Source: Oreohelix idahoensis
Taxonomy: Eukaryota; Mollusca; Gastropoda; Stylommatophora; Oreohelicidae
Direction of reading: 5' to 3'
Length of the DNA stretch: 64,000 nucleotides
Assembly (NCBI GenBank): GCA_024509875.1
Contig: JAMPIV010012225.1
Coordinates: 434,001 to 498,000, forward strand
Shown here piece by piece: positions 39,951 to 51,722 of the stretch (the first letter of the stretch is position 1; each line of letters starts with the position of its first letter). A model generated the notes under the pieces. That model was not told the origin of the DNA, did not search any database, and worked only from the letters and a program-made list of their open reading frames with translations. A program made the position numbers and the translations under genes.

Positions 39951-40277
39951 TTAGTGTAAAAGCCCGTCATAAGACAGGAATTAAATTCAAAAGCACCAAT
40001 ACCTAACAGCAATTTTACTTATTAAAAAGTAATTTAAGACACCACTGTGCATCACCACTGTACACGAACTACGTAGCAGCAGCGAGGATCCCAATGTGTG
40101 TATACGGGATCACACATTCTATAAATATTTTTTGTGCACACCGTCATTTGCGCATTCATCTTTGGTAAGTGTTACTATTTTCGGGAGAGTACATATAAGG
40201 GAAACAATACAATTAATGTCTAACTTTCAACCAAAGTTGCATCCCTTAGCGTTACGCACTGACAGAAAAAGCTGGGA
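39951..40277 (-). mobile_element. Short non-autonomous Helitron
   Basis: In minus orientation starts TCCCAGCTTTTTCTGTCAG at 40277 and ends CTAA at 39954-39951 after the hairpin region CCTGTCTTATGACGGG. Inserted between A and T. Near twin of 10764-11092, with CTAA in place of CTAG (both fit CTRR). Confidence 0.85.
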
Positions 40278-40282
40278 TTTTA

Positions 40283-40482
40283 TATATATTGATAGGTAGT
40301 CCCATAGCAGATACTGCCGTAGGTGAGTGAGGTGTTACAAAGTTCCCAATATTAGTTCCAGCTTTATAAGATGGGGTGAGCAGTTCCCTTCCTCATCGCC
40401 TTTGCCAGCCTTTCGACCCCTGAACCCGGTTACTTTGCCTGGAGAGGCAAGCGATCTAACTGCTTAGGCAATCGGACGCTTA
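40283..40482 (-). mobile_element. SINE family 2 copy, internally deleted
   Basis: AGTCCCATAGCAGATACTGC at the start and CTTAGGCAATCGGACGC at the end match the family; the middle is shorter than in the 12302 copy. Lies six bases from the Helitron. Confidence 0.7.
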
Positions 40483-40667
40483 TTAAAAATATATCATATA
40501 TAATTAGAGACCAAAAATAATAGGACGACTGCACCCTTAGGCATGTCGTACAAGGCGACTAATATGAAGTTGTGCATGAGGCTGGCAACATCAAGATGTA
40601 AAAGAACTTTCCACAGAAACCACAGCTGCAAGAGCAAGTCAATGTTTTGTGCTGGCTTTCTGCAAGT

Positions 40668-40745
40668 GGACCAACTGTGGACCAACTGTGGACCAACTAT
40701 GGACCAACTGTGGACCAACTATGGACCAACTGTGGACCAACTGAA
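40668..40745 (+). repeat. 12-bp tandem repeat
   Basis: GGACCAACTGTG and GGACCAACTATG units, about six copies. Confidence 0.9.
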
Positions 40746-41249
40746 GTGGTGGCTCCTTGCTCCTGCAATGAGCACTAAGTATGATAATGATGATGATGAT
40801 GATGATATATCACTGTCATGATTGACGAACACATGTTAAAAAAGAATACAAAAGATAACAGAGAGCTAACAACACAACGAAAACATTGCGATATAATTGG
40901 CAGCTCCCACGCTGGACACAGATATAGCGAAGATAATGTTATTGTTGCTTTTGGGCGGTGATAATTACGATGACAGCTCGGGCACTCGGTGACAACTGGC
41001 AGTGATAAAATTAAAGTGCGGTCTAGCTATGGATGGGCAGGGCCAGAAGTAGGGTAAACAGCCTTGATAGATAAACACAGACAGGTTATTAACCGATTCA
41101 TCGTTCGAGACGCGTTAACTCGTGAGAATAGGGTCTATGCTGTCTGCCGTCGTCCTTGAACTGTTTCACATACAAAGTCAACATTAGTTCATCTAGTTGC
41201 CCGGATTGAAGTTACTATAATGAGATAGAGAGAATGTATTTAAAAGCGA

Positions 41250-41495
41250 ATAAAAAAGGTAATGGTAGTCCCATTGCACATACTGCAGTAGGAGAGTGAA
41301 GTGTTAGAGACTCCACTACACTAAGTCCAGCATCGAGGGGTGGGGATAACCAGTTCCCTTCCTCGCTGCATTTTCCTTCCCTAAAAAGCAGAGTCAGGTA
41401 TCCATTTAGAGCTGGGTAAGCTTGAGCGTACTTTTGCCGCTAGAGGCTTGCGCTGTATCCACTCTGTCCATTTTACGCTCTAACAGCGAATAGCT
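41250..41495 (-). mobile_element. SINE family 2 copy
   Basis: GGTAATGGTAGTCCCATTGC at the 3' end and GCTAGAGGCTTGCGC near the head. Same orientation as all other copies. Confidence 0.75.
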
Positions 41496-41559
41496 ACGAT
41501 AGATGACTGAAACACTGAGCGGGACAAAGATAAATTAATAAATATGCGACGTATACTGA

Positions 41560-42367
41560 GCAGTTAATTAATTCATTCATCCATTCATTCATTTATTCAT
41601 TTTTGCACCCATTAATTAATTAATTCATCCATTCATTTATCTATTCACCATTCATTCATTCATCAATTCACCATTCATTCATTCATTCATTGATTCACCA
41701 TTCATCCATTCATTAATTCATTCATCAATTCATTAATTCATTCATCTATTCATTCATTCATTCATTCATCCGTTCATTCACTCATCCATTCATTCACCCA
41801 TACATTCATTCATTCATTATTTCATCCATTCATTCAGCATTCATTCATTCATTCACCATTCATCATTTATTCTTTCATTCATCCGTTCATCCACTCATCC
41901 ATTCATTCACCCATACATTCATTCATTCATTATTTCATCCATTCATTCAGCATTCATTCATTCATTCACCATTCATCATTTATTCATTCATTCATCAATT
42001 CATCCATTCATTCAACATTCATTCATTCACCATTCATCATTTACTCATTCATCCTTTCATTCATTCACCATTCATACATTCACCATTCATTAATTCATTC
42101 ATTCATCCATCTATTTACAATTCATCCATTCATTCATTCATTCGTCCACTCATTCGTCCATTCATTCATTCGTCCACTTACCATTCATCCATTTACTATT
42201 CATCCATTCATCTATTCGCCATTCATTATTTCACCATTCATTCATTCATTCATTCATTCATTCATTCATTCATTCATTCATTCTTTCAATTTTTAATTTA
42301 TCCGTTCACCATTAATTAATTCATGTATCCATTCATCAATTAATTCATTTATCAATTCATTCATTCA
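41560..42367 (-). repeat. (TGAA)n / (ATTC)n array, about 800 bp
   Basis: Long imperfect ATTC array with CACC, CATCC and AATT variants and local higher-order copies. It runs directly into the 3' end of the minus-strand LINE fragment at 42368, so it can be read as that element's short-repeat tail, greatly expanded. Confidence 0.9.
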
Positions 42368-42850
42368 TACAATAATTCATTCATGATGCCAAGACATCCT
42401 GTCCTGTGCCATCTGCACAAGGTGTTTCCATTTTTCCTTATCTTTTTGATTTCTCTCTCCAGCTCTCTTCTCCACGTTTTCATTCTTCTATTTTCCTGGG
42501 GATTCCAGAAAATGGGCTGCCTCGTAATGCTATCAAGCAGAAGGCGGACTTGTACAGTTGGGCAATCGAGCAGTGCCATCTGCACAAGGTCAGTCCTGCT
42601 GTCCTCATCATATGTCCTACCCATCGACAAAGTCTTCTTCTCATCTCTTGTTTCATTAACGCTTATTTGGTTCTTCTGTCATTAGTTCCACTTTAGTGAT
42701 CTTGTCATTGCATTTCAGTCATGTTTCACGGAAGCACCCACTTATGACAGTCTGAAGCTTTTTTTTTATTGTTGTTCCTCCATGTTTCAGAACCATACAA
42801 TAGGACTGACTCGTTATTTGAGTTGAAGATTCAAGCAACTATTGTTCCGG
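42368..42850 (-). pseudogene. LINE RT C-terminal fragment with (TGAA)n tail
   Basis: Minus frames show SVLLYGSETWR, LCRWHCSIAQ-type sequence and the terminal RRELEREIKKI...MAQDRMSWH region, usual for the end of RTE-like proteins. Frames are broken. The 3' end passes into the ATTC array. Confidence 0.75.
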
Positions 42851-43129
42851 TTATAATTGGGCTATAACGACTATCCTTTGTTTAAGATCATTAACAGGTC
42901 ACATACATTCCTTGTACGGTTACTAGTACAGTGGGCCAAATAACTATTCTCATGACCAGCAGCATGACAAAGCAGTTCCTGTTTTAGGACTCCCAGAGTA
43001 AGAGAACGAACGAACTTTATTTTCAAAGGGTTAAAAATTGGGTGCGCAGGCCCGTCAAACATTCCGCCCTTCCACTCTCATTTATTGTGCATTCTATATC
43101 CTTTCACTCCCTCATGTTACTTAAGCGTT

Positions 43130-43312
43130 AATTTACAGAGAAGCAGAGGTAGACCAGTAAACACGCGGAGAAGAGAACTGGAGACAGAACTGAAAATGAT
43201 GAGAAAAAAGTGGAAAGAGCTTGAGCTGATGGCACTTGACAGAAGGACTTGGCATGTGTTTGTTGAAGGCCTATGCTCCTTGGGGAGCTAAAGGGTATTG
43301 ACTGATTGGCGA
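43130..43312 (+). pseudogene. LINE C-terminal fragment
   Basis: Encodes RGRPVNTRRRELETELKMM, WKELELMALDRRTWHVFVEG and LCSLGS then a stop. Same protein end as in the 42368, 49255 and 50350 fragments. Confidence 0.75.
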
Positions 43313-44320
43313 TGACCAGCATACAAGACAATTACCAGTGAGGTTAGTAGTTGACCATAATAAGTATCATTCAAGTCACGATTGTTTCAGTCGCTGCTAG
43401 CATGTTACTTTGATCTGACCAGTTAACTCCCCTTTGCTCCCGCAAAAGTGGCCAGCGGAGATGAAAGATCTTTTAATGCTGGTAAAAGTGCGTCCGTGAT
43501 GCTTGTGTTGTTGGGCGGCGGAAACTTCCCCGTGTTTTAGAGTCCAGGGAAAGTCTGGGACCCTCGCTGCGTAAGAGCGGTCGCTCTGTTACGCAATCAT
43601 TCTTGTAGTGCGACGCCAGGAGAAATCCTCCGGGAAAAGTTACGTAGTTTTTCTTCGTTTTCCGTCCAGGTGTTTTGGCCACCTGCGGCTCGATTTCCAA
43701 AATATATTGAGTCCCCTTCTGTGTCTAACTGCTTTTAGTCCCTGGAACTTCTGTCGCGAGGTGGTAGAGATCTTTGTGCAGTTTGCCATCTACTTTTAGT
43801 GTTTGAAATTCTTCACAATCTCGCGATAGCTGCCTTCATCTGACAGACCCGGGGGACCCCTTATCACTTGCCCATTTTCCCTTCCAAGAAAGGCAGGATA
43901 AATCTTCAAGCCATTTACATTGAGGAGTTCCCACCAACTACAGTTGTTTATTTTCTCGACACCTTACTACGTGTACACTCGGGTGATTTCCCTGGCTGGG
44001 AAATTTTACGCCACTCCCACCAAATACGTGGAGCACCCATGCTCCACCAGCATCAACGTCAGAAAGCTGCACCTTATCCAATGCTCTATCACCTTGTAGC
44101 CATTGTCAGTTCTATTTCATCCATAGTATCACGCGCCGTCACAGGATTGACGGGCCGGCATCAATAGTGGATTTAGTGTCTCCATCGCCTTTACATCGTG
44201 AGGTGCATTCATAGCCACCCTTTGAGATCCTGGATTTAAAGCACGTCGGCGCAGCATTGGAATTTACATTAGACCTGGAATATAATGTCATCTTTAGTGG
44301 ATGTATAGTTATTCCACAAA
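43313..44320. other. No gene seen
   Basis: Unassigned DNA. Short frames here have no recognisable domain. Confidence 0.5.
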
Positions 44321-44323
44321 TTA

Positions 44324-46330
44324 CACTAGTCAACAACCAAAATGTACCAGAAATGAAAATAGCTGATCTTAACTAATTTTGGTGTGCTGAAAACTAAAAT
44401 GACATTAAAAAATGTTGATTGGCTCTAGTTTTCAAGATATATGCTACTAGTTTATTTAATTACGATCAATTTATATATATGACGTAACTGGTATGGGCGA
44501 TTGCATAATTTTTTCTAATGACCAATAAAAATGTATCTAGAAGTTGATGATGCAATCCTATCTATGATTACATCACCTTTGTGTATAAAAAATCTTATCT
44601 CTGATAAAATTTTGCCATTAGTTAGTGCATTTGTCCTTATCAAAAGTATCGTAGTTTGAAATGCCTAGGACATGTGTGAACAGTGCTAATAATTTCTGTT
44701 ATATATGTGGTGAGGTGACATTTCTATCACAAAAACGAAATATAACTAAAGTGATTAAGAGCTGGGCGCCACACATATGCTGCAATACATGTGCAGCACA
44801 TCTTAAACTGTGGTTGACTGGCAAAAGGCAAGCTATGCCTTTTGCAGTCCCAATGATTTGGAGAGAGCCCACTGATCATCTCAACAACTGTTACTTTTGC
44901 ATGGTCCCTTCAATTGGGAAAGGCATATCAAAGAAGAAAAAATGGACTCTGGAATATCCAAACATCCCCTCTGTAATGCGTCCAGTACCACATGGCGATG
45001 ACCTACCAGTTCCCAAAGTGCCAGAATCATTTTCAGCAGCTTCCACTGATGAAGAAGAGGACATTGGTGGTCCTGAACCATCAACCTCAAGCGACCCAGA
45101 TTTTGAGCAAACTACATCCACTAAACCACACTTAATAACCCAAGGTGAACTGAATGATCTTGTAAGAGATCTGAATTTACCGAAGAACAAGGCGGAGCTT
45201 TTGGATTCCGGATTGCAACAGTGGAATCTCCTGGCAGAAGATGTTACAATTTCTGTGTATAGGAACCGCCAGAAGCCGCTTATTACATTCTTTATCAAAG
45301 AGGGTGACCTTTCTGCGTGCCACAACATTTCTGGTTTAGTGGCAGCCCTCAAAATCAATTACATACCAGAAGAGTGGAGGCTTTTCATTGATTCATCCAA
45401 GACGAGTCTTAAAGTTGTTTTGTTGAATAATGTTAATGTGTTACCCTTGCACATTAAGCTGGGTCTCATGAAAAACTTTGTCAAAGCAATGGAGAAAACA
45501 GATGCGGCTTTCAAATACCTCATCAGAAAATTTCCAAGACTGAGTGAAGCTAAAATAAGAGAGGGAGTATTTGTTGGTCCGCAAATTCGAAAACTTCTTC
45601 ATGATGACGAGTTTCTTTGCGTGTTGCATGGCAAGGAAAAAGCAGCATGGCTAGCATTTAAGTCAGTGGTGGACAATTTTCTTGGAAACAACAGATATGA
45701 TAATTACAATGAAATTGTAGAAATCTCCTTCTGAAGTATAAGAGCCTTGGCTGCAACATGTCTTTGAAAATTCATTTTCTGGATTCTCATCTGGATTTCT
45801 TTACGTCAAACTGTGGAGCGGTCAGTGATGAGCATGGTGAACGATTTCACCAGGACATTGCTGCTATGGAGACAAGGTATCAAGGCAATTGGAGCCCTTC
45901 AATGCTTGCTGATTACTGTTGGACTGTGACAAGAGACACCTCATCGATTGACTACAAGAAGCAAGCAAAGAGAGCTCGAACAGCGACTGAATAATGACGG
46001 AATGGGTTCAAATGTGCCTTTTTAAAACATGATATGTGAACTTTAAATAATGTTTTTTTTTCTTCTATCATTTTATGTTGAAATATCAATTAATTGAGTA
46101 TGTAACCACAATTTTTATAATGCTTAAGTAGAAAGACTAGCTGCTCACCGCAGAGAATTAAACAAGCATACATTATTTGTATTACTGTAATGTACATTCA
46201 TCATTTAAAATAAAACCAGAGCCAATTGGTGAATTTCATTATGATATTTGAAATCAGCATGTCAAAATCAATAAGAAATGGTATATTTAATTTCTGGTAC
46301 AAATAACTTTTGAAAATTTGTTGACTAGTG
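44324..46330 (+). mobile_element. DNA transposon with CACTA-type TIRs and TTA duplication
   Basis: The ends are a perfect 13-bp inverted repeat, CACTAGTCAACAA, at 44324-44336 and 46318-46330. Imperfect similarity continues inward over about 120 bp (GTACCAGAAAT and TTGGCTCT recur in both arms). TTA flanks both sides (44321-44323 and 46331-46333). CACTA termini with a 3-bp duplication are features of the CACTA/EnSpm (CMC) superfamily. At 2007 bp it is compact and carries one gene. The superfamily assignment rests on the ends, not on the protein. Confidence 0.85.
44661..45994 (+). pseudogene. Cysteine-rich putative transposase, one frameshift
   Basis: ATG 44661 opens 357 codons; after a 1-base shift near 45715-45730 the frame continues (LLLKYKSLGCNMSLKIHFLD) to the stop at 45994. 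The N-terminus has a cysteine-rich, probably zinc-binding part: C13-X2-C16, C40/C41-X2-C44 and C77-X2-C80. An acidic Ser/Thr-rich linker spans ~125-150. The rest is conserved-looking: LFIDSSKTSLKVVLL (D244), GPQIRKLL with D315/D316, and DEHGERFHQD in the second frame. These could be D, D and E of an RNase H-like transposase; that is an inference. Very similar uncharacterised proteins are, as I recall, frequent in arthropod and other invertebrate genomes. A TATAAAA lies at about 44583. It is the only gene between the TIRs. Confidence 0.75.
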
Positions 46331-46333
46331 TTA

Positions 46334-47315
46334 TCAGCGACTTAAAGGAAAGGGTTAACATATCTAAGCCGGCGACCTGCAACAACGATAACCAAAGGCC
46401 AAATTTCACACCGGTGTGCCGACAAAGAAGGACTTTTGGGAGGTGGACTCTGATAAAGTAATAGTGAGATGAAAGCTGGAGAAATAGCTGGATAGTGCGC
46501 GTTAAGTGGTGCAGAACAGCTGTGTCGCTGGCCAAAAGGAGTCAGCTTGTTTCTTTATTTTCAGGATATTCTATGCAGGATACTTAGTAAGCTAGCTAGC
46601 CAAAAATTAGTGGGTGTTTTCAGACGTGAGAGCCACGTTCCTTGACTCCAGCTGAGTTGATTACTAATATTATTCTTATGATTTAATTTGTCTCTAGAGT
46701 TTGGTAATATAGCACTGTACGACTTGTTTTTGTGTGATTAAAATTTTTGTTCGCCATATTATCGTTTTTTATTGTTTTTTAATAAATTAGACAACCAAAT
46801 TGCGGATCAGACGTCTTTTCTATCTGTACTTGTACTTGATTGATTGTGGAGTCACTAACGTGCACTTGTCCTTACTCCAAGAAGAGAGAGGCGGAGTGAA
46901 AGTAGCTTCGAAACATAGTCACTGAGTGGCAGGAGGTGAGAGTCATCATCTGATCTTTTACTCCTGATAGTTATAATTCACTCCATTTCACAATTAACAC
47001 CAAAACTCATCTATCTTCTCAGTTCTCACTCAGATTTTTTGTCTTGTCTCAGACTTTAGTCAGACTAGTTGCCTTGTCTCAGACAAACTCAGTACACTGT
47101 GTGTTGTGTGTGTGTGACAACTGTACCAAGTCAGAAATTTCAGAACACGAAGATTAATGACTTGAGACCACGGGTTGTTCATCTTTAGAGGGAGCATGAG
47201 GTGTCATGTGACAACTGTTTTTATCTTCAGTCTATTGTTACGCTGGATACAGATAGTGATGACCAATGATGATAAAGAAAATAAGATGGAAATGAAGAAA
47301 GGTGGAGGGATCAAC

Positions 47316-47320
<5 letters not shown>
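46334..47320. other. No gene seen
   Basis: Unassigned DNA with some TG and T runs. Confidence 0.5.
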
Positions 47321-47388
<68 letters not shown>

Positions 47389-47395
47389 GACTGAA
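47321..47395. repeat. (CAGA)n microsatellite
   Basis: About 15 CAGA units after a short GA run; the DRQTDRQT frame is an artefact. Confidence 0.95.
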
Positions 47396-47429
47396 AGAGA
47401 CAGATAGGACGAGAAAGAGGAGAAAATTT

Positions 47430-47460
<31 letters not shown>

Positions 47461-47489
47461 GAAACACTGCACTGTCGTTAGTAAAATCA

Positions 47490-48750
47490 AATCATTATTT
47501 AAACTCATATGAATATGTCGGCTAACTATTACATAACTTCAGCTATTACATAAGGGGTCGTATAAATATGATATCACGCATTTAGGTGGAAGAGGGGGGG
47601 GGGGAGTCAACATTTTGTGACGAAGCGTGACGATTAGGGTAGTGTAGGGGTTGAAAAAAAACGTGATGTCACACAAACAATGCCAGTGAGTATCACTTCT
47701 TTCATAAATGATGTCGGCAAGAAAATAGATTTTTGTTATCCCAATCCTCAGAGACTAATTTTATTTGCAATAGTTAACAATTTCCTCGTGGACAACGTAT
47801 TTTAATATTATAATCTCAGCTGAAATATATAATCCTTATAACCTTGACCTGGTTTTAATTATTTTTAATTATATATTTATTTTTCAAATATAATGTTATA
47901 AAAAAAACCAAAAAAACAACAACAATAAAATGCAGACTAAATAAACTGTACTGCTGATTAAAATTAAATTTAAAAAAAAAAGCAAAAACAATTGCAAGTT
48001 ATCACCATCCGACCACAGTCCGATGAGATCAAAGACAAAAGTGTTTTGCAAGTTCAAAGCGGGAATTGGGGTTGGCTTAAAACGTTTAAAATGTTGTTGT
48101 TGTTGTTTTTGTTTTTGTGGGAACAAATGCAAAAGCATTGATCTGGATCTGGGTAAGGGGGGGGGGCGGGGCGGGGGGGGGGTGAAGGTTGCGCCTTGTC
48201 TACTGCTGGAACACGGCATAAGAAAGGGAAGATATTTGTGAAAGTCTGAATAATTAAACACTATTTTACTTAAAATAGATCGTGGGGGGGGGGGGGGAGA
48301 GAAGGAGAGTTTGAAGAGATTTGTGACGTCACATAAGTGGGGGTCTGGGTTTTGTGTCAAAGAAGGACTGGGGAGAAATTATAAAATGGCGTGATGTCAT
48401 ATGTGGACGACCCCTAACTTCAAAGCATATGAACGTGTCCGATAACTATTACATTCTTCCAATGCACATCAACATGTCCGCTATTACTTCAAAGCATATG
48501 AGCGTATCAGTTAACTATTACATTACTTCTATGCATATGAACTTGTCCGTTTATTATTACATTACTTCAAAGCATGTGAACTTGTCCGTTTACTATTACA
48601 TAACTTCAAAACATGTGAACGCTTACGCTAACTATTAAATAACTTCAAAGCACATGAACTTGTCTGCCAACTATTTCATTGCTTCAGAGCATATAAACTT
48701 GTCCGCCAAGTATTACGTTACTTCAAAGCATATGAACTTGTCTGCTAACT
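47490..48750 (+). repeat. ~48-bp minisatellite interrupted by a DNA element
   Basis: Units such as CTTCAAAGCATATGAACTTG plus TCCG..AACTATTACATTA recur at 48416-48750 (about seven) and at 47490-47550. The intervening 861 bp are an inserted element. Confidence 0.85.
47554..48414. mobile_element. Non-autonomous TIR element, TSD TAA
   Basis: Ends GGGGTCGTATAAATATGATA and, inverted, GGGGTCGTCCACATATGACA. TAA flanks it at 47551-47553 and 48415-48417 (or TA with one more TIR base). Subterminal G runs and GTGATGTCACA/GTGACGTCACA palindromes occur in both arms. No transposase. Superfamily not assigned. Confidence 0.8.
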
Positions 48751-49254
48751 GTTCTACATAGCACGGAAACTATGTCATAATTAAACAAGACCATCCGTTA
48801 GTTGGCGTTCAAAAATGCTAGACCATCAGAAAGTAGGACACTAGGAATAACATAAAAAGATGGATCGAGGGAACGGCCGGAGCTTTCAGGAGAAGAGAAT
48901 ACAGCATCGTACAATGCCTCAATAAATATTTAAATTAAGCAAGTGTATCTTTCTACCAAGCTTACAGCACCAGCCGAAGATAACAACACGCTGAGTACGC
49001 GGTCAGTTCTATATCTCTGGTCGCAGATAACAGATTAACAGAGCTGTAGATTCCCTCCACGGCCACACGTCCTTCTTTCTTGCTTACTTTTCAAGCTCTT
49101 CACACAGTTGTAGATTCCCTCCACCGCCACCCGCCCTTCTTTCTAGCTGACTTTTCTAACTCTTCACAAAATTGTAGATTCCCTGCACCAACACACGTCT
49201 TTCTTCGTTCATGCTGAGTTTTCTAGCTGAATATACCTACAGTATACACTGCCA
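48751..49254. other. Short ~65-bp duplications, no gene
   Basis: TGTAGATTCCCT..AC..CACACGTC-type segments recur about three times at 49043-49200 followed by CTTTCTT; otherwise unassigned. Confidence 0.5.
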
Positions 49255-49565
49255 AAGACCCAAACAGGTGCCAGTAGAACAAATGATGAGAAGAAGACGC
49301 TGACGATGGATAAGACACACAGTGAGGAAACATGATGATGGCATTAAAAGACAGTTCTGGTTCCTGAATCTCCAGGGTAACACAGAGAGAGGGAGACCGA
49401 AAATAATAGACACGGAGAAGAGAGCTGGAGATAGAAATGAAAGAGATAAAGAAAATATGAAAAGTCACCATGGGATGGCACAGGACAGGACAGCACATGA
49501 CAGCACAGGACAGCACATGACAGGAGAAATTAACATGAAATTAAAGGTCAGTGCTCCCTAAGGCG
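49255..49565 (+). pseudogene. LINE C-terminal fragment with AQD codon repeats
   Basis: Encodes RWIRHTVRKHDDGIKRQ, GRPKIIDTEKRAGDRN and then MAQDRTAHDSTGQHMTG, where the usual single AQDR motif has been multiplied by an 11-base repeat (ACAGCACATG/ACAGGACAGC). Ends near 49560. Confidence 0.75.
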
Positions 49566-50113
49566 ATGACGTGGCATGAATCAATTAATACAGTTACATG
49601 CTGTAAATGCTTTTATGATAATATACAAAAAGCACACATACACACATGTACACATACACAATGTTCGTGCCAAGGTTATAGCTAGGCTTAGGGTTAAAAA
49701 AAAAAAAAACTATGACACAACTTTTTAAAAAAAGTATTGACGTAAAAAGTCACGGCTGTCACCACTGAAATAAAGTACGCATCACATATCTCCCAATATC
49801 TTAGATTACGGTTATGAGATGTGCGGGGTATGAAGCAATCAGTAAATCGCCATGTAAACGGACACGTCTGAGACAAATATTACAAGAGCATTAAGAACAA
49901 GACCAAATCGTTAATGACATATATTGATCTTCTGTAATAACTAAGACTCTGTTAAAAAAATCAAATGGGATAGGACGGGAACACTCGTGTGGAATAATTC
50001 CAGAACAGACATGAAAATTATTGGGTGCCTGGCTAAAGGGAATGTCACGAACAGTGAGGACGTCCTGGGTGCATGTTACACATTGAGGTGGAGACTTTTC
50101 AGTCGGCAAAGAA
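49566..50113. other. No gene seen
   Basis: Unassigned DNA with a short ACACAT run at about 49630. Confidence 0.5.
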
Positions 50114-50327
50114 AGGGTAAAGGCAGTCCTATAGCAGAACTTGTCGTAGGGGAGTGACGTGTTAGACACTTCGCTGTACTACGTTTCAACTTAATGAGGT
50201 GGGGGAAAAAGGGGGGGGGGGGTGGGGGTGACCAGTTCTCTTCCTCACTGCCTTGACATTTCTTAACTCAAGACATGAGTAATGTACCCATTTACAACTG
50301 GGTAGACTGAAGCATACGAAGGAAGTC
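50114..50327 (-). mobile_element. SINE family 2 copy, head missing
   Basis: GGTAAAGGCAGTCCTATAGC and CCATTTACAACTGGGTAGAC match the family; a G-run expansion interrupts the middle at about 50200-50228. The tRNA-like head is not present. Confidence 0.7.
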
Positions 50328-50349
50328 ATTATCATCATCATCATTGTTC

Positions 50350-50625
50350 GTCAGCTCCGCAAGGAGCATAGGCCTTCATCAAATTTGTGCCAGGTCCTGC
50401 TGTCCTGTGCTGTCCTGTGCTGTCCTGTGCTGTCCTGTGCAGTCATGTGCTGTCATGTGCTGTCATGTGCTCAAGATCTTTCCATGTCATCTTTATCACT
50501 TTCATTTATGTCTCTAGTTATCTTCTCTGTGTGTTTTTGATCTACCTCTACCACTACTTCTCTTACCGTGGGGATTCCAGAAAAAAACGACTGTCATGTA
50601 ATGCTATCAACAGGTTTTCTTAATG
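50350..50625 (-). pseudogene. LINE C-terminal fragment with expanded AQDRT codons
   Basis: Minus frame gives MKVIKMTWKDLEHMTAHDS, repeated AQDRT units from the TGTCCTGTGC array at 50398-50470, then WHKFDEGLCSLR and a (GAT)n tail at about 50335. The expansion lies at the same codons as in the 49255 copy. Confidence 0.75.
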
Positions 50626-51089
50626 TGAATATGCCTGGGGGAGGGGGAGAGAGGAGAGAAAGAGAATAAGACAAAGAAGACGGAAAAGCAGCAGCAGAAA
50701 TAGGTAAAACATAGCAAGGTACAGCCATCTGTACGTTCCTCGTCGTATATCTCTTTGTAACAACCACCGTATTTCTTCCTATCCACTCGTAGAGGAGCAT
50801 AGGGTTCACTGCCGTTTTCTCTGTAGAAGAAAGCCTGCGCCCCAGGACGTTATGTGCTCTTGCTATGGTAGTTTACGTATCAATTAGTATCATGTGATAA
50901 GGTTGCCAGTCAAAAGCATATCTTCACGTTAACCGTTCTTTACAACACGCTTCCCTGTTATTCTTTTTTTGCCTATCTTCTTGATGTGATGTAGTCTTTT
51001 CTTGTTTAGTCATGCATTCGTTTTCACTACATCCCATCTTTACCTGGTCTATAGCATACCCGCTTAGTTTGATTGTGCTGTCTGTTGGA

Positions 51090-51335
51090 TCCCGTTACAC
51101 GCCCATTGAGGCATATTGGGAATATGGTGTTTGGCCCATATTTTCTTCACCATCGGCACACTAGGGGTGATGTGGTCAGCATCACGCCGGCCGCCTTAAC
51201 CTTCCCAGAGTTGCTCTGGTACCCAATTCATGAGGCTGGGTCGACCTCGGAGCCGTTTGCGGTCTAAAAAAAAAAATCCCATCTCAACTGGGGATCGAAC
51301 CATGGACCAACGAGCAAGGAAGCCAGTGGTGCTGT
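51090..51335 (-). mobile_element. SINE family 1 copy
   Basis: Reverse complement of the 9405-9675 SINE: ATCCCGTTACACGCCCATTG, CACACTAGGGGTGATGTG, GGCCGGCCGCCTTAACC-like segments and a head with GGGGATCGAACCATGG (B-box side). The 5' half of the head is degraded. Confidence 0.8.
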
Positions 51336-51722
51336 CTGTAGCTTTTTTTCTATGTTCAAGTCTCTCTCTCAAAAGGCACGGGATAAAAGTACACCTGGAC
51401 TAGTTTACTAACCTTGCAATCACAGCTGATTACAATCGTGAGATAAATATTCAAGTGTTTATTACTATACAGATAACAATTAGCTAAAGTCATTTTGTTT
51501 ACAGTTGACATAACTACTACCTGAGGTTAGCTGTTATTCTCATGACGCTGGTCCACGACTCTGGTTATGACGGTTGTAGTTGACTCACAGTTAAGATATC
51601 TGCTTGTCAGGTGTACTATCTTTAACGCGAGGTCATCATGCCATGAGCACATGTACCCGGTACGAGGTTTGCTCGCTCGGGAACCTTTAATGTCATAAGG
51701 AGGACACGTTCCTAAGTATGGC

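Noticed and set aside
47175..47441. 88-codon frame with DRQT repeats
   Set aside because: CAGA microsatellite.
47896..48360. 154-codon Pro-rich minus frame
   Set aside because: Built from G/C runs in the arms of a non-coding TIR element.
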